In this document: one piece after another, positions 1 to 13,327 of the stretch
Position numbering within the stretch: the first letter of the stretch is position 1
How the letters are laid out: each line of letters starts with the position of its first letter
Assembly (NCBI RefSeq): GCF_947507565.1
Contig: NC_089187.1
Span: 2,604,001 to 2,668,000 of the forward strand
Direction: 5' to 3'
DNA length: 64,000 nt
Origin: Oscarella lobularis
Taxonomy: Eukaryota > Porifera > Homoscleromorpha > Homosclerophorida > Oscarellidae
Notes under the pieces: model-generated
Databases searched by the model: none
What the model was told of the DNA's origin: nothing
The model's input: only the letters and a program-made list of their open reading frames with translations
Made by a program: the position numbers and the translations under genes

Positions 1-2453
1 GACTTTATGGAAGCCTTCGTGTTGGTAAGGAACGCCCCACCCAAATTTGTTACAACTCTAAATTACCGCTGGCCGTCTAACCTTTGCTCGTTTCTTCCAG
101 AGGACGTATGGTCCTTGGTGGAAGATTGCGCCGTCTGCATCGACGCCGTTGAAATCGCGTCGCCCGGAGGCGTTTATTAGTCAGGACTTTGTTGGTATGC
201 GCGCTCGAAAGGTTTCCGCGCGTGCACGTTCCAATGCACGACGCTTAGCTGCATGTTAACTGTGGAAGGGCCCGCGAGGGAGCTTGTACCGGCCGGCATG
301 CATTAATTAATTATTTTGCACCTAGAACTCGAATTTCCGACACCGGTATTTCCGTCGAAAGTTGACATCATCGAGACGTACAATCCGGGCGCTGTCGTGC
401 GAGTGTTGGCGTGCAACGCAAGTGTCGATTCAGGCGCAGCGTCTGGAGAAATAAAGTAAGAGAATAAGGAGAGGACGGCCTACTTTTTTTTTGACACGTT
501 TTGTGCAGGTGGGTTACGCTTTGGGCGGGTCCGCCGCAGCAGGATGAAATTCCTAGGAAGTCGCGCATCTTTTCTCCGCCAATCAAAAAAATTGATTTCC
601 CTACCAAGTGAGAAATTACGGAGCTGGACATTTGTTTTGAAGGTGTATACGTTAATTGTAGTTTACTGAGGCTCGAATTTAATCACGAGGGCCTTGACTA
701 CTACGCTGAGCTCGATGCTGTTGAACTGTACGGAACAAAGCCTAGCGCAGGTATTTATATTACAGACAAAATCGTTCTCTTACTTACAGTCACCGGCGTA
801 TTTTAGAAACTTCTCGTGAAAATCGAGCTTTAGGTTTTCAAATGGAACGAACGGTCAAATTGCTCAAGCAGCTCTCGCTGACCGAGTACACGCCATCTGA
901 AGAATGGTCCGGAGATTTTGGCTATTTTGGAATGCTGCCTGTAAGTCTAACCAGAAACCAGAATAGAAAATTAATTAAACTACACACGTGCTTTCAGGAC
1001 GAGGTAATTCAGATTATTATAAGTTATCTGGATACGAGAAGCCTATGCCGAGCGGCCCAAACGTGCAGGTAAACAGGAAAGATTTTAATTATTTAACTAC
1101 TGATTTTTGGTAGCCTTCTCTTTCGTCATTGCTATGATGCCTCTCTTTACACCGAACTTGATCTCAAGCCTTATTGGAACACAGTACCTACCTAAGTATC
1201 GTTTCTCACTATTATTTTGATTTTCCTTCTCTTTGCTATATAGGTGGATGATTGCACGTTGAAGGGCATGCAAACGCGCTGCTCTCGCCTTACAAAGCTT
1301 AGCCTCTCGTGGACGGGTGGCTGCAAGCAGCTTACCCAGTCGGCATTCACGAGGTAGAATATAGTAGTTTGCAGAGTCCGGTGTTTGCACTCTTTAATTA
1401 ATCAAAAATAGTTTTATTGAAACGTGTGGAGCTACGTTGGTGTGCTTGCGTCTGGCTTGTTGCGACTACATAACAGCAGACGGTCTGAAGGCAATTGTAG
1501 ATGGCTGCCCTAATCTGCAGGGTACCAATAGTGTGACCTCTACTGTACTATTATATACTAATATATTGGGTCTTCTGTTCAGAACTGGATCTTCAGTCGT
1601 GTAATACACTTTCGAATTCCGCTCTGAAGCACTTGTCGAAACTAACGACTTTACAAGCACTCAATCTCTACAGGGTACCAATAGAGAACGATGCTCTAGG
1701 AGACATCGCTACGTAATGAACGCTCCTCAGTTTAATTAATTAATTAAAGAGGAGATGAATTTGAATTTTGCGTAGAAACAATAAGCAACTTCAGCACATC
1801 AATCTCGGCGGATGCAATAAAATATTCGATTTCAATCAAGCACTTTTTGATTTGACCGAAAACTGCAAGGATTTAAGAACGCTCGATCTATGGCGAGCTC
1901 GTACCACCCTAACGTCATACGGTCTCTCTCTCCTCGCTAAGAATTGCCCCAACCTCGAGGAAATCGATGTGGGCTGGGTGTAAGCTTTATACCTACCTGA
2001 CTGCATGGGATCCTTGTGCACGTTTGTCTCAATAGAGACGGGTTCCGTTCGTCGCCTGATTGCTTTCAACCCCTCTTTGAAAATTGCACGAAATTGAAGA
2101 AAGTTTTTCTCACAGCCGTCCGGTCGGTATATATCAATCTAAATGCAAAATAACAATATTTTGATTATCAGAAGCGTGACGAATAGCGATTTGCTCGTTT
2201 TGGCCAAACACTGTCCTCTACTTGAACAGGTTGACGTCCTGGGAAATAATCAAATCATGATGGAATCGGTTACAGAGTACGCTTCATCTTGCACAGTATT
2301 TCTTAATCAGTACGACGTTCTAGAGTGGCGAAATCGTGCAAAAATTTGAAATTCTTCGACTTGTCGTTCTGCTCAAGCATCGGAGAGAGCGAAGTCAAAA
2401 CTCTTCGAATGCATTATCCTGACGTCCAATTCAAAAAGAGTTTTACTGGATGA
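1..2453 (+). CDS. FBXL4: FBXL4-like F-box/LRR protein, 5' end outside window
   Basis: F-box and leucine-rich-repeat protein; in animals FBXL4 is a substrate-recognition subunit of an SCF ubiquitin ligase at the mitochondrial outer membrane that limits mitophagy. About sixteen small exons can be joined in phase, with GT-AG introns of roughly 45-130 bp. Exons at 1-24, 100-193, 326-455, 509-607 and 662-750 encode the discoidin-like N-terminal region (RTYGPWW, ETYNPGAVVRVLACN, FNHEGLDYYAELDAV, all close to vertebrate FBXL4 as I know it). The 751-806 intron joins this to exon 807-940; the F-box (DEVIQIIISYLDTRSLCRAAQTC) follows from 998. Leucine-rich repeats run from about 1245 to the end (LDLWRA, CPNLEEIDVGW). 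The C-terminus DVQFKKSFTG and stop at 2451-2453 match the family's end. The start codon and N-terminal targeting region lie left of the window. Individual splice sites were read by eye. Confidence 0.9.
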
Positions 2454-2684
2454 CGATTCGTTTGTAACTATTTTTGCAGCTAGAATACAAAAACAACAAC
2501 AAAAAATTGAGACAGATATTGAGACAGATCCGACCGCGTAAACTGCGTCTTTTCTGCACTCTCATTCTTAGGCTTTCGGTTGCAAGAGAAAGAAACTTAG
2601 AACGGTAAAATTAAACAAGGACAAAACGCACTACAGCAGGCAATTCCTTTATGAGTGGAATAACCCTGCCTATTCATTTCACGC

Positions 2685-2690
2685 AATAAA
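2685..2690 (+). promoter_or_regulatory. Poly(A) signal AATAAA of FBXL4
   Basis: Canonical AATAAA about 230 bp after the FBXL4 stop codon and about 40 bp before the stop codon of the convergent KAT6 gene, so the two transcripts probably end almost back to back. No other 3'-end signal is evident in this intergenic stretch. Confidence 0.6.
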
Positions 2691-2730
2691 CAAGAAGACC
2701 CTCCCTCCCCAAGTGAGTGAGTGAGTGAGT

Positions 2731-6081
<3,351 letters not shown>

Positions 6082-6152
6082 TTTTTATTCGGGACGTTCA
6101 TGTCACGTGACGGTGATGGCTTCTACAGCATGTGCTAATTTTTCAACTCTTA

Positions 6153-6635
6153 TTAATCAAGAATCTTTTTCATCAGCCTGTCACATGGATGTTCGGTGAT
6201 ACCGGGCGTGTCTACATATCCTGCTGCCTCGTAGAGGCGGCGCCCCCCCTCAAGAGAGCGAACTGTTTGCAAATAAACATTTTTGATGCCCTTTCTTCGA
6301 ATTCCTTCTTCAATTTTAGACAGAAGAGCTCGGCCAACTCCTTTTCCTCTCGCCTCCGGTTTCAAATGCATTTTCTTTAGTTCTGCGCTCGGTTCCCCTC
6401 TCTTAGCTGTAGCGTCGCAATATCCTGCACATCCGACTACATCTCCACTTGCATCTTCAACGACGAAGAATTCGCCTCTATCATTCTTCCAGTAGTATTC
6501 TTCCACCTTTATTCCTTCAACGTGATCATCTGGATTGAATGGATGTCCAAAGGAAATGATGTTGTTCTTTATTATTTCCGTTACGCATTCTCGATCCTTC
6601 GGTGAGCGTGTGATCCGATCCCGCGTGGGCTTGCA
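6153..6635 (-). CDS. GNAT-family N-acetyltransferase, first exon unresolved
   Basis: Small GCN5-related acetyltransferase that would transfer an acetyl group from acetyl-CoA to an unknown amine. The frame is open for 161 codons from 6635 to the stop at 6153-6155. The fold order is visible: FFVVEDASGDVVGCAGY (beta strands 2-4), AELKKMHLKPEARGKGVGRALL (strand 4 and the acetyl-CoA loop R-G-K-G-V-G-R-A), NVYLQTV and RRLYEAAGY (strand 5 and helix 4). The segment KDRECVTEIIKNN fits the usual N-terminal helix. There is no ATG in this frame before the mid-protein KKM, and an in-frame TAG sits at 6636-6638. A short upstream exon is therefore likely, possibly spliced at the TATATAG acceptor just upstream, which would place part of the transcript antisense to the tRNA-like gene. 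The stop is only 71 bp upstream of the KAT6 start on the same strand. Substrate cannot be assigned. Confidence 0.8.
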   Translation of the reverse strand, partial: CKPTRDRITRSPKDRECVTEIIKNNIISFGHPFNPDDHVEGIKVEEYYWKNDRGEFFVVEDASGDVVGCAGYCDATAKRGEPSAELKKMHLKPEARGKGVGRALLSKIEEGIRRKGIKNVYLQTVRSLEGGRRLYEAAGYVDTPGITEHPCDRLMKKILD

Positions 6636-6636
6636 C

Positions 6637-6643
6637 TATATAA
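6637..6643 (+). promoter_or_regulatory. TATA box upstream of tRNA-like gene
   Basis: TATATAA lies about 31-37 bp before the first base of the tRNA-like cloverleaf at 6674, a spacing compatible with TFIIIB placement. It overlaps the probable splice acceptor of the minus-strand GNAT gene, so it could also be incidental. Confidence 0.45.
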
Positions 6644-6673
6644 GACGCAAATATCACTGGTGACGTAATGCGT

Positions 6674-6841
6674 GACTCTGTAGTGAAGTGGTATCACGTG
6701 TGGTTGACTATGCCCGTCCGCCAGTGCACTGGGACGTGCATCGCTGATGTCGCAGAGCCCCTCCAGCCGTGGGCCCGGGCTGGAGATAGCGCTGCGATAA
6801 GCAGTTCCCACAAGGCCTCAGTTCAACTCTGAGTGGAGTCT
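6674..6841 (+). tRNA. Intron-containing tRNA-like gene, anticodon GAC (Val) if canonical
   Basis: A complete cloverleaf can be drawn by hand. Acceptor stem 6674-6680 pairs with 6834-6840 (7 pairs, two G-U); T8-A9; D stem GTGA/TCAC with loop AGTGGTA (G18 G19 present); anticodon stem TGTGG (6699-6703) with CCACA (6808-6812); variable loop AGGC; T stem CTCAG/CTGAG with loop TTCAACT; discriminator T. The A box (TAGTGAAGTGG) and B box (GTTCAACTC) match RNA polymerase III consensus. The two halves of the anticodon arm are separated by about 97 extra bases (6710-6806 if the intron follows position 37). T33 then GAC would read valine codons, but position 37 would be T instead of the usual purine. U73 is also unusual for valine. 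It may be a diverged tRNA, a pseudogene or a tRNA-like Pol III RNA. Confidence 0.65.
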
Positions 6842-6843
6842 CC

Positions 6844-6857
6844 TTTTTTATTTTTTT
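6844..6857 (+). terminator. RNA polymerase III oligo-T terminator
   Basis: T6-A-T7 begins three bases after the end of the tRNA-like cloverleaf, as expected for Pol III termination, with a second T run as backup. Confidence 0.7.
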
Positions 6858-7049
6858 ACCGTAATCAGCCCTGTTCAGTTCAAACCCCAAGAGACTTGCC
6901 GAAATTTTTCTTTTTTCAAAGCAAGCAGGAAATCGGTGTGGTCCCCTAGAGAACTCTGAAAAACAGAGTGTTGAGCAGTTTTGAGCGCAAAACCACATCA
7001 GTGTCCCGGATTTTCAAACCAACCCCTTGGAAAGACAGTCAGTTGTGTG

Positions 7050-8111
7050 ATGGCATCTAGATGGTGCAGAAAGCTCAAACGCTTCACCATCTTTGTAATG
7101 GTAGCTATTGTGGTCTTTATCACCGCCAAACAGCTCGCAATATCGTCGTCGAAGGCAACTGTAACCACTTCGCTCACCGAGCGGCTCCAAATCTCTTCAA
7201 AACTATTCCAAAAGCAATTGGAAACGATTTCCCAAAGCGAGCATAGAGCAACAAACTCGTCATCGCCCCGTGGGGAACGTGGGATCCGGAACGATGAGCC
7301 ACAGTCGCCACCACGTCGTCGATTCCCTCACATTTTCATCATTGGTTTCGGCAAAGCGGGTACGCGCGCGCTCTACGACATGCTACGCATGCACCCAAAC
7401 GTCGCCGGTCCGACGCCCGAAATGCGCTTCTTTAGCGAATTCTACGCCAAAGGGATCGACTGGTATATCGGACAAATGCCGGTGACGACGTCGAACGTAA
7501 AAACGGCGGAAAAAAGTCCACGATACATAATTGAATGGTCCGCGCCAAATCGCCTCAAAAAAGCAATGACGTCACAAAATCAAACTCGCGCTAAATTCGT
7601 GGTCGTTTTTCGCGATCCGTTCACGCGATCTGTGTCGGAATATGTTGAATGGCAACTATATAGATCAAAGCGACGCGCCGAACGTTTGCCGCCTTACGAA
7701 CAAATTGCAATAAAGAATGGGAAAGCAGATGCCCTATGTCCACCGATTAATACTAGTATTTATGTTGATCACGTGAAAAATTGGTTAAAATATTTTCCAG
7801 CTTCAGATATGTGTTACGTCAGTGGTGACGCGTTAGTAGCGAACCCATATCCTGAGGTGAAAAAATTGGAGGCGTGCCTGGGACTTCCAAATTGGTTTAA
7901 ACCGTCAAATTTCTATTTTAATCCGACGAGGAGGTTTTACTGTCTAAAGCCAGACAATAAGCCCGTGCAATGTTTGAATAAGTCTAAGGGTCGGACTCAT
8001 CCAGATATTTCAAAGGATGTAGAGAATAAATTGCGTCATTTCTTTGGGGACTACAATGAGCGTCTGTATCAAATAACGGGACGAAATTTTGGATGGAAAG
8101 TAGGGGAATAG
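7050..8111 (+). CDS. HS3ST: Heparan sulfate 3-O-sulfotransferase (HS3ST family), single exon
   Basis: Golgi type II membrane enzyme that moves sulfate from PAPS to the 3-OH of glucosamine in heparan sulfate. The ATG at 7050 is chosen because it directly precedes a short basic cytosolic tail (MASRWCRKLKR) and a hydrophobic signal-anchor (FTIFVMVAIVVFI, about residues 12-28); a serine/threonine-rich stem follows. The catalytic domain begins near residue 92 (FPHIFIIGFGKAGTRALYDML, the 5'-phosphosulfate loop with its lysine). Next come EMRFFSEFYAKGIDWYIGQM, carrying the glutamate at the family's catalytic position, AEKSPRYI, and the 3'-phosphate motif VVFRDPFTRSVSEY. The C-terminal part NFYFNPTRRFYCLKP...QCLNKSKGRTHP has the two family cysteines. 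It ends RNFGWKVGE, 353 residues, close to the usual length. No intron is needed, unlike its neighbours. Which 3-OST subtype it matches cannot be settled by eye. Confidence 0.93.
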   Translation: MASRWCRKLKRFTIFVMVAIVVFITAKQLAISSSKATVTTSLTERLQISSKLFQKQLETISQSEHRATNSSSPRGERGIRNDEPQSPPRRRFPHIFIIGFGKAGTRALYDMLRMHPNVAGPTPEMRFFSEFYAKGIDWYIGQMPVTTSNVKTAEKSPRYIIEWSAPNRLKKAMTSQNQTRAKFVVVFRDPFTRSVSEYVEWQLYRSKRRAERLPPYEQIAIKNGKADALCPPINTSIYVDHVKNWLKYFPASDMCYVSGDALVANPYPEVKKLEACLGLPNWFKPSNFYFNPTRRFYCLKPDNKPVQCLNKSKGRTHPDISKDVENKLRHFFGDYNERLYQITGRNFGWKVGE

Positions 8112-8141
8112 TTTTGTGCCGTGGTCTAATTATAAAGATTA

Positions 8142-8147
8142 AATAAA
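8142..8147 (+). promoter_or_regulatory. Poly(A) signal AATAAA of HS3ST
   Basis: AATAAA 31 bp after the sulfotransferase stop codon. A second AATAAA-like element lies near 8206. The convergent FMNL gene ends at 8273, so the intergenic space is only about 160 bp. Confidence 0.6.
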
Positions 8148-8272
8148 ATGACATCATAGTAGTATTAGGAGGTTAGACTAGGGCCAAACCTTCTAGGCTA
8201 GTCTGACAATAAAAATAACAACCTAAGAAAGCACGACGTTCTAATAATTAGGTGACCCATCAACGTCCTTCT

Positions 8273-10357
8273 CTATTTAAGCCAAGGCCGGCTGGCCAAA
8301 TAGGGATCAACTGGCTTGGCTCGACGATTGGCTGAAGCCGCAGCCGCAGCCGGAGACGGCTCCGTAGGGGGTGGTGAGGGGCTCTTACTTTTCATGGTGA
8401 GACGACGAGCCATCGTAGTTGCTCTCTTGCGCTGCTGACGCGGCGTCAATTCGGCGCCCACTCGATATCCTTCCTCTTTCATGCCTATTCATTGGTAAAA
8501 GGGTTTGGTGTATGACTTGGCGCGATTCCTTTCGCCGTTTACCGCTGATTGCTTCGTCCAATGCGCCGTCCTTCACGGTGAGAAGTACCACTCGCGATTT
8601 GCGTTTGCTTCGATCAAAGGCGCGGGGTGCCTAATGTGATAAACAGTGAGCTCGTTCTGAATTTCATTTGAAGAAAAGGCTTTGCTCACTGCCAGTTGAT
8701 TTGGCGTTTCGTTGCCCTTTGCTTCAGCTGCCAATATCTAAGGCGGCGAAATGTCCTATAATCAAACTCCCTAGGAGCTTATTGAGGTCCATACCTCAAT
8801 TTGACGTCTCTGTTCCACTTTCAATTCAGCTCTCTGAAAAAAGAAAAATACAGCAGATGCATAGAGAATCAGTTAAGTGAAGACCTTGTAGTCTCGAACA
8901 AATCTATTGAAAAGAGAAAAGAAAGCGTTGGGTGTAGCAGTAGTTGTACTTTCTCCAAAGTATTCAACCGCCGCTTTGAAAACAGTCTAAAACGTCAATT
9001 GTTAGGTATACAGTAGTAGTAGTAGTAGAGCATCTTACTTCAGCCGTTTCCACGCTTTCTTTCAGTTCTATCAATTTTGGCTCAGCATTGGCCAAAAAAT
9101 CCTAAATGAAATCTGGGGGTTTAGGGTGCTTTTGTATCAAATTTCAGCTACTGTACGTTTAGAACGGTATTCATTGGCTGTCTCTCTTTCTCAGCTTTAG
9201 CTACTTGCACATTCCGTGTCAGTTCTCTCACATCAGCAATGACAGCGTCCAGTGAAGCTTGTAGTACACACAACAGAATGAAATACAATCATCTCATCAT
9301 CTGCTTAATTAAACGTAGTTACCTGTAGCTGCTTTGTCAAGAAACTGAAGTTCTTTTACAAAGCCAGCAACGTCTGAGAAATGTTCCTTCACTACGAGAA
9401 CCAAGTGCTCAAGGAGAGTCGTCTTTCGATCCGTTGAGCGAAGTTCGTTTAGCTGAAATATTAAATTCAAGTGGCTAGAGAGTAATGTACATAGATATAC
9501 CAAATCGAGGCTTTGCAATCTGAAACCATAGACGCCTCCACGTTTGCTACTATTCATGTAATTTCCAAAGGCGAGAACAATCTAGAAAAAGCGAAATTCC
9601 AAAAATAAAACACGTATGACCAGGCCTTTTATGTACTAGACCTCAATGAGCTTCTTCAGCTTTTGACTATTCAAAAGAGAATTTGAAGCAGCAATAATGG
9701 CGTCGAGTTGCTGTATGAAAAAAGTAGAGTACTGTACTATGCTTCACAGTCGCGTCGACGTCACACTTACTGGAATAAGCATGTGGATATTGTCAAAAAA
9801 GTTGCCAATATAGGCTAATATTTTGAGCTTAGGTAGAAGCCTTTCAACTTGAGTCAACTACATATACACTGTATGTATATGTACATCTAATCCTTTCATA
9901 GGATAATAATACCTTGTACATGAAAAAGTCCGTTTCGTTAAGTTTCTTTAGAGGTTTTCCATCAGCTACGTACCGTTCAAACAATTTCACCTAGAACACA
10001 TTGAACAACGACAACGTTGAGTCAAAGAGAGCTGCTCTGATGATTGGTGCATCACCTCAGAGTCCGTAGGCACCAATTTGAGAAGAAGTTCGACGTACTC
10101 AACGGGAAGAACGCTCAGATCCAAACTAAAAGACCAAAGTAATAAACAACCTTTACTAATCTTACACCCAAATTTACTCGTTAATAGCACTGACAGTGAC
10201 GTCAGCAGATAGCCCAATTCGTTTCAAAGTGATACCCAAATTTCTTGCACGTGATGGATCCAAAAGAGCTTGATCTTTCTCCGGCTTTTTGTCGACGTTC
10301 TTCTTAAGCGACGACTCACTCTTTCCGCCGCCAACACCGCCTGTAAAACACATAAAT

Positions 10358-10388
<31 letters not shown>

Positions 10389-12967
10389 TTGATCCGGCGA
10401 CTAATAACTGACTGTCTTTGTCGTCTTTTGCTGTCTTTTTAGCAGTGGTAAAATTGGGCTGTGCCTTTGTTTTGAATTCCTCTTCAAATTGATCAAAATT
10501 CAACATCTACACATGAAGTATCATTGTGTGTTTGAAATGCTTGACTTTGTGAATCCGTTTCTTTACGTCATATAATTTCTCATCATCAATGTCTCCAAAT
10601 ATCGTTCCTTTGATTTTGTTCTCTTGAAGCGATTGCCAATTGAACAGGGGCATTCTGTACTTCGTCTGAACCTGACGCTTTTTTCTCACAGACCCCAACC
10701 CCCCTAAGAAAATCAATAGGAAATTATATTTAGACAGGGTTTGAGACACATCTCCCTACTCTACCTGTCAATGATGATGATGTGCCTGGAGGTGGCGGAG
10801 GAGCTGGAGCTCCTGGAACGGAGGGAGGAGGCGGCGGTGGCGGAGCGGGAGCAGGTGGCGGAGGAGGAGTCGGCACTGCCTGCTACACGCGGCGGGGGAA
10901 GAGTGGCCGTCATGAATATTCTATTATATTATACTATACGTACGTCTTTTTGTTCAGTTGAAGAAGGCTCAACAGGTACGTCGACGTCGTCAGGGTTGCC
11001 GTCGTCGTCGTTCTTCTTCTCCGCCGACTTCTTTTCCATTGTTTCATCTGACTTGTTGGAAGTGGTGGCGGCGGCGGCCAATTTCTAAAAAGGGTTATAA
11101 GATGATGGACCAACTAAATGAGATATTGTACAGTACTTTGACTTGTTCTAATTCTTTACGAAGTTCAGCAATCACTTTCTGTTGTTCCGCTAATACGATC
11201 AATTAATTAATCCTAAAGAGGTGTGTGTGCATCTTCACTGACCAGTTTGTCTCATTGCTTCATTTTCCAAATGCTGACATTTCTCTGTCACCTGTCCCAA
11301 GTCACATCAAAGAGAATAGAGAGAGACATGATTTTCTGTACCTCTTGTACTTGGGCTTCGAGCTCTTCAACACGACCCAGAGCACTTGCTTTGGCATTTG
11401 CCTCTTCAGACTATAGCGGCAAGAGCGTACAAAAATCATTCTTCTTCTCACTATGACTAATTCAGGGGGCAGGGTACCAGTGACTCCACGTCAAAATAAT
11501 TGTCTTCATAGGCGGATATTTGGCGGAGAACGTGCACAGGAACTTCAGGTCGAATAGACTGAAAAACGAATTGACAGAATAATTGTGATGTCAAGGGGAG
11601 GGAGGAGTCAAAGTACTTGTAGCCAGTGATCCCATCCAAGCTGCGTGAACTCGTATTGTAAGTGAACGCAGTAGTTCAAGTCTTCAGGCGTGTAGACAAT
11701 AGCGTTGACTAGACCAATTCCAGCAGCCTTTATAAAGGAAATCAATCTACAGTATATATTGAATTGAAGACTGCTAGAGAGTACCCTATATTCCATGTTG
11801 ACTACTTGTCCTTGGGAATGAAGGAGACTATCAGCGAGTGTCTTGAATCGACGAACTTCCCGTTGAACGTTGCGAAAATTGTCCATTGCCGAAATGACTT
11901 TGTCGTGACCGCCTTTGAAGCGGCACAATGCGGCTAATAGATCACACACCAAGCTTTTTGTACTAAAGCACACACAGAAGAAGATTAGTTAGAGTCCGTT
12001 TATAATTAACTGCAAAGCAACTACCGATAGTTTGGATGATCCAAGCAAAGTGCAATGTAATTGATGCTACTGCTGTGCTCCATAACAGCTTGAAATCCGT
12101 ACTAAAACGAACGTTGACCAACGTTGTCTAAGTTTAATTGTTTAATTAATAGGGGGGTTGAAACTTACTTTGTTGTTCATAAGTGCACGGAGACAGAGAA
12201 TGCAAACGTGAACGTCGTCAGTGAAACCGCCAGCTGATCGTTTTGACTTTGATATTCGTCTTAATTTCTTATTTCCATCCTGCATAGAAGGCAATCTATA
12301 ATAATAATAATAATAATAGAAACGATTCTGTTAGAGAGTGTTCTCAAATGTGGGGGTGAGTGGTATAAAATTACTTGAGCACAAGAGATAAATATTCGAC
12401 TAAAGCCTCCAATCCCGCTTTCTCGTCGCTTAGAAAAGCTTGAACCCAACTGATTTCATTTGTTCGAAGGGAAATTTCAAGAGCTCTTAGCACGGCAACG
12501 GATTCATTGAGAGCGGCGACGCTACGACGATTCACCTAGAGAAAAGAAATTGGTTTACGTTATTTCAACATTTTTAGTCTACTTTTCCTTCGCCAATTGT
12601 CAAAATCTCGCTAATCTTTCTAATATATTCTTCCGGTGGGCGTGTTGGTTTTGCTCGTTCCTATGATGATAATGATCATGATGTTCATACGCCTTCGAAC
12701 GTTTACCTGATCGCAAACGAGGGTCCATTTCTTCTCGTACGAATATTCGGCCATAGCTGTCGCTTTGTCCGCTGGCAAGTTCATCGTTTCCTGCAAACTG
12801 GCACTAAAACGATCGACGAGACGTCTCTGACTATCTTTTCTTACGAGTATCGTAGTGAAACGCTTGTCGACTTCTTCTTTCGATGGCATTTCTGGTCGAC
12901 CGAGTCCCGACTCTCCCCAGCGCTCTTGCTCGACCGCGCTCGCTTCGTACGATGATGCATTGCCCAT
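8273..12967 (-). CDS. FMNL: Formin-like protein (FMNL family)
   Basis: Actin-nucleating and elongating formin acting at the cell cortex downstream of Rho-family GTPases. The start at 12965-12967 gives MGNASS, the N-myristoylation start seen in FMNL proteins. The GTPase-binding/FH3 region follows ([61 protein letters not shown]), then a coiled-coil segment. A short proline-rich FH1 sits at about 10770-10910 (runs of five to nine prolines). FH2 starts with [12 protein letters not shown] near 10650 and contains [20 protein letters not shown] and [13 protein letters not shown] near 9420-9560. A DAD-like end ([11 protein letters not shown]) joins across an intron at about 8483-8540 to MKEEGYRVG. 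The protein then ends with a basic, serine/proline- and alanine-rich tail, stop at 8273-8275. More than twenty small introns. Close in order and motifs to vertebrate FMNL1-3; the paralogue cannot be assigned. Confidence 0.92.
10356..10390. repeat. TTTA microsatellite in an FMNL intron
   Basis: About nine tandem copies of TTTA inside the intron that separates two FH2-coding exons. A shorter TAA repeat lies at about 12298-12317 in another FMNL intron and a TAG repeat at about 9016-9029. All are ordinary simple repeats. Confidence 0.9.
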
Positions 12968-13003
12968 GGCACTTCTATCGATGAGCACGCGCAGTGTTAT
13001 TAG

Positions 13004-13077
13004 TAGGCTCGTATCCAGCCTGTTATCCAGGCTCACGCAGTAAGAGCCGCCCGGATAACAGGCTGGATACGAGCCTA
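13004..13077. mobile_element. 74-bp foldback element with 25-bp inverted arms and 9-bp direct repeats
   Basis: Left arm 13004-13028 and right arm 13053-13077 are perfect reverse complements (25 bp each), separated by a 24-bp spacer. The sequence TGTTATTAG occurs immediately on both sides (12995-13003 and 13078-13086), as expected for a target-site duplication. It lies 37 bp upstream of the FMNL start codon in the shared FMNL/LZTFL1 5' region. It resembles a very small foldback or MITE-type insertion, but no transposase family can be named from the termini (TAGGCTCG...CGAGCCTA). Confidence 0.7.
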
Positions 13078-13086
13078 TGTTATTAG

Positions 13087-13327
13087 GTGATCACGCGCAG
13101 AAAAAAACGGAGCCAAAAAAGACGTCGACGAAGACGAAGAACGCAGCGCGCTGACACCTTTAGCAACTGGGGCCCCGCAATGGGGTACTCGAATGGAGAT
13201 GAGGCCCCTCGTTGGGATCTTCGCTGCTAAATGAAGGAGCGAAGCCCAACGGCCTATTTCGCAGCGCCGGCAACAAAACTAAAGGTAAGAAAACGCCCAA
13301 AGTGACGATTTAAAAGAAAGCAGGTAC
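13087..13327 (+). promoter_or_regulatory. Divergent FMNL/LZTFL1 5' region with a stable hairpin
   Basis: About 240 bp between the foldback element and the first clear LZTFL1 coding exon. It contains a GTAAG donor-like site near 13285 and a hairpin at 13210-13251: CGTTGGG pairs with CCCAACG and CTTCGCT with AGCGAAG, with a 2-nt bulge and 12-nt loop. The 30-40 N-terminal residues expected for LZTFL1 should lie here, but no convincing match was found; ATG at 13231 opens MKERSPTAYFAAPATKLK up to the donor and is one candidate first exon. Confidence 0.4.

Noticed and set aside
6981..7049. Upstream extension of the sulfotransferase frame to 6981
   Set aside because: It begins with TTG; the ATG at 7050 is followed directly by a typical basic tail and signal anchor.
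8419..8634. Plus-strand frames of about 70 codons
   Set aside because: They run antisense over the last FMNL exons, which carry the DAD-like C-terminus.
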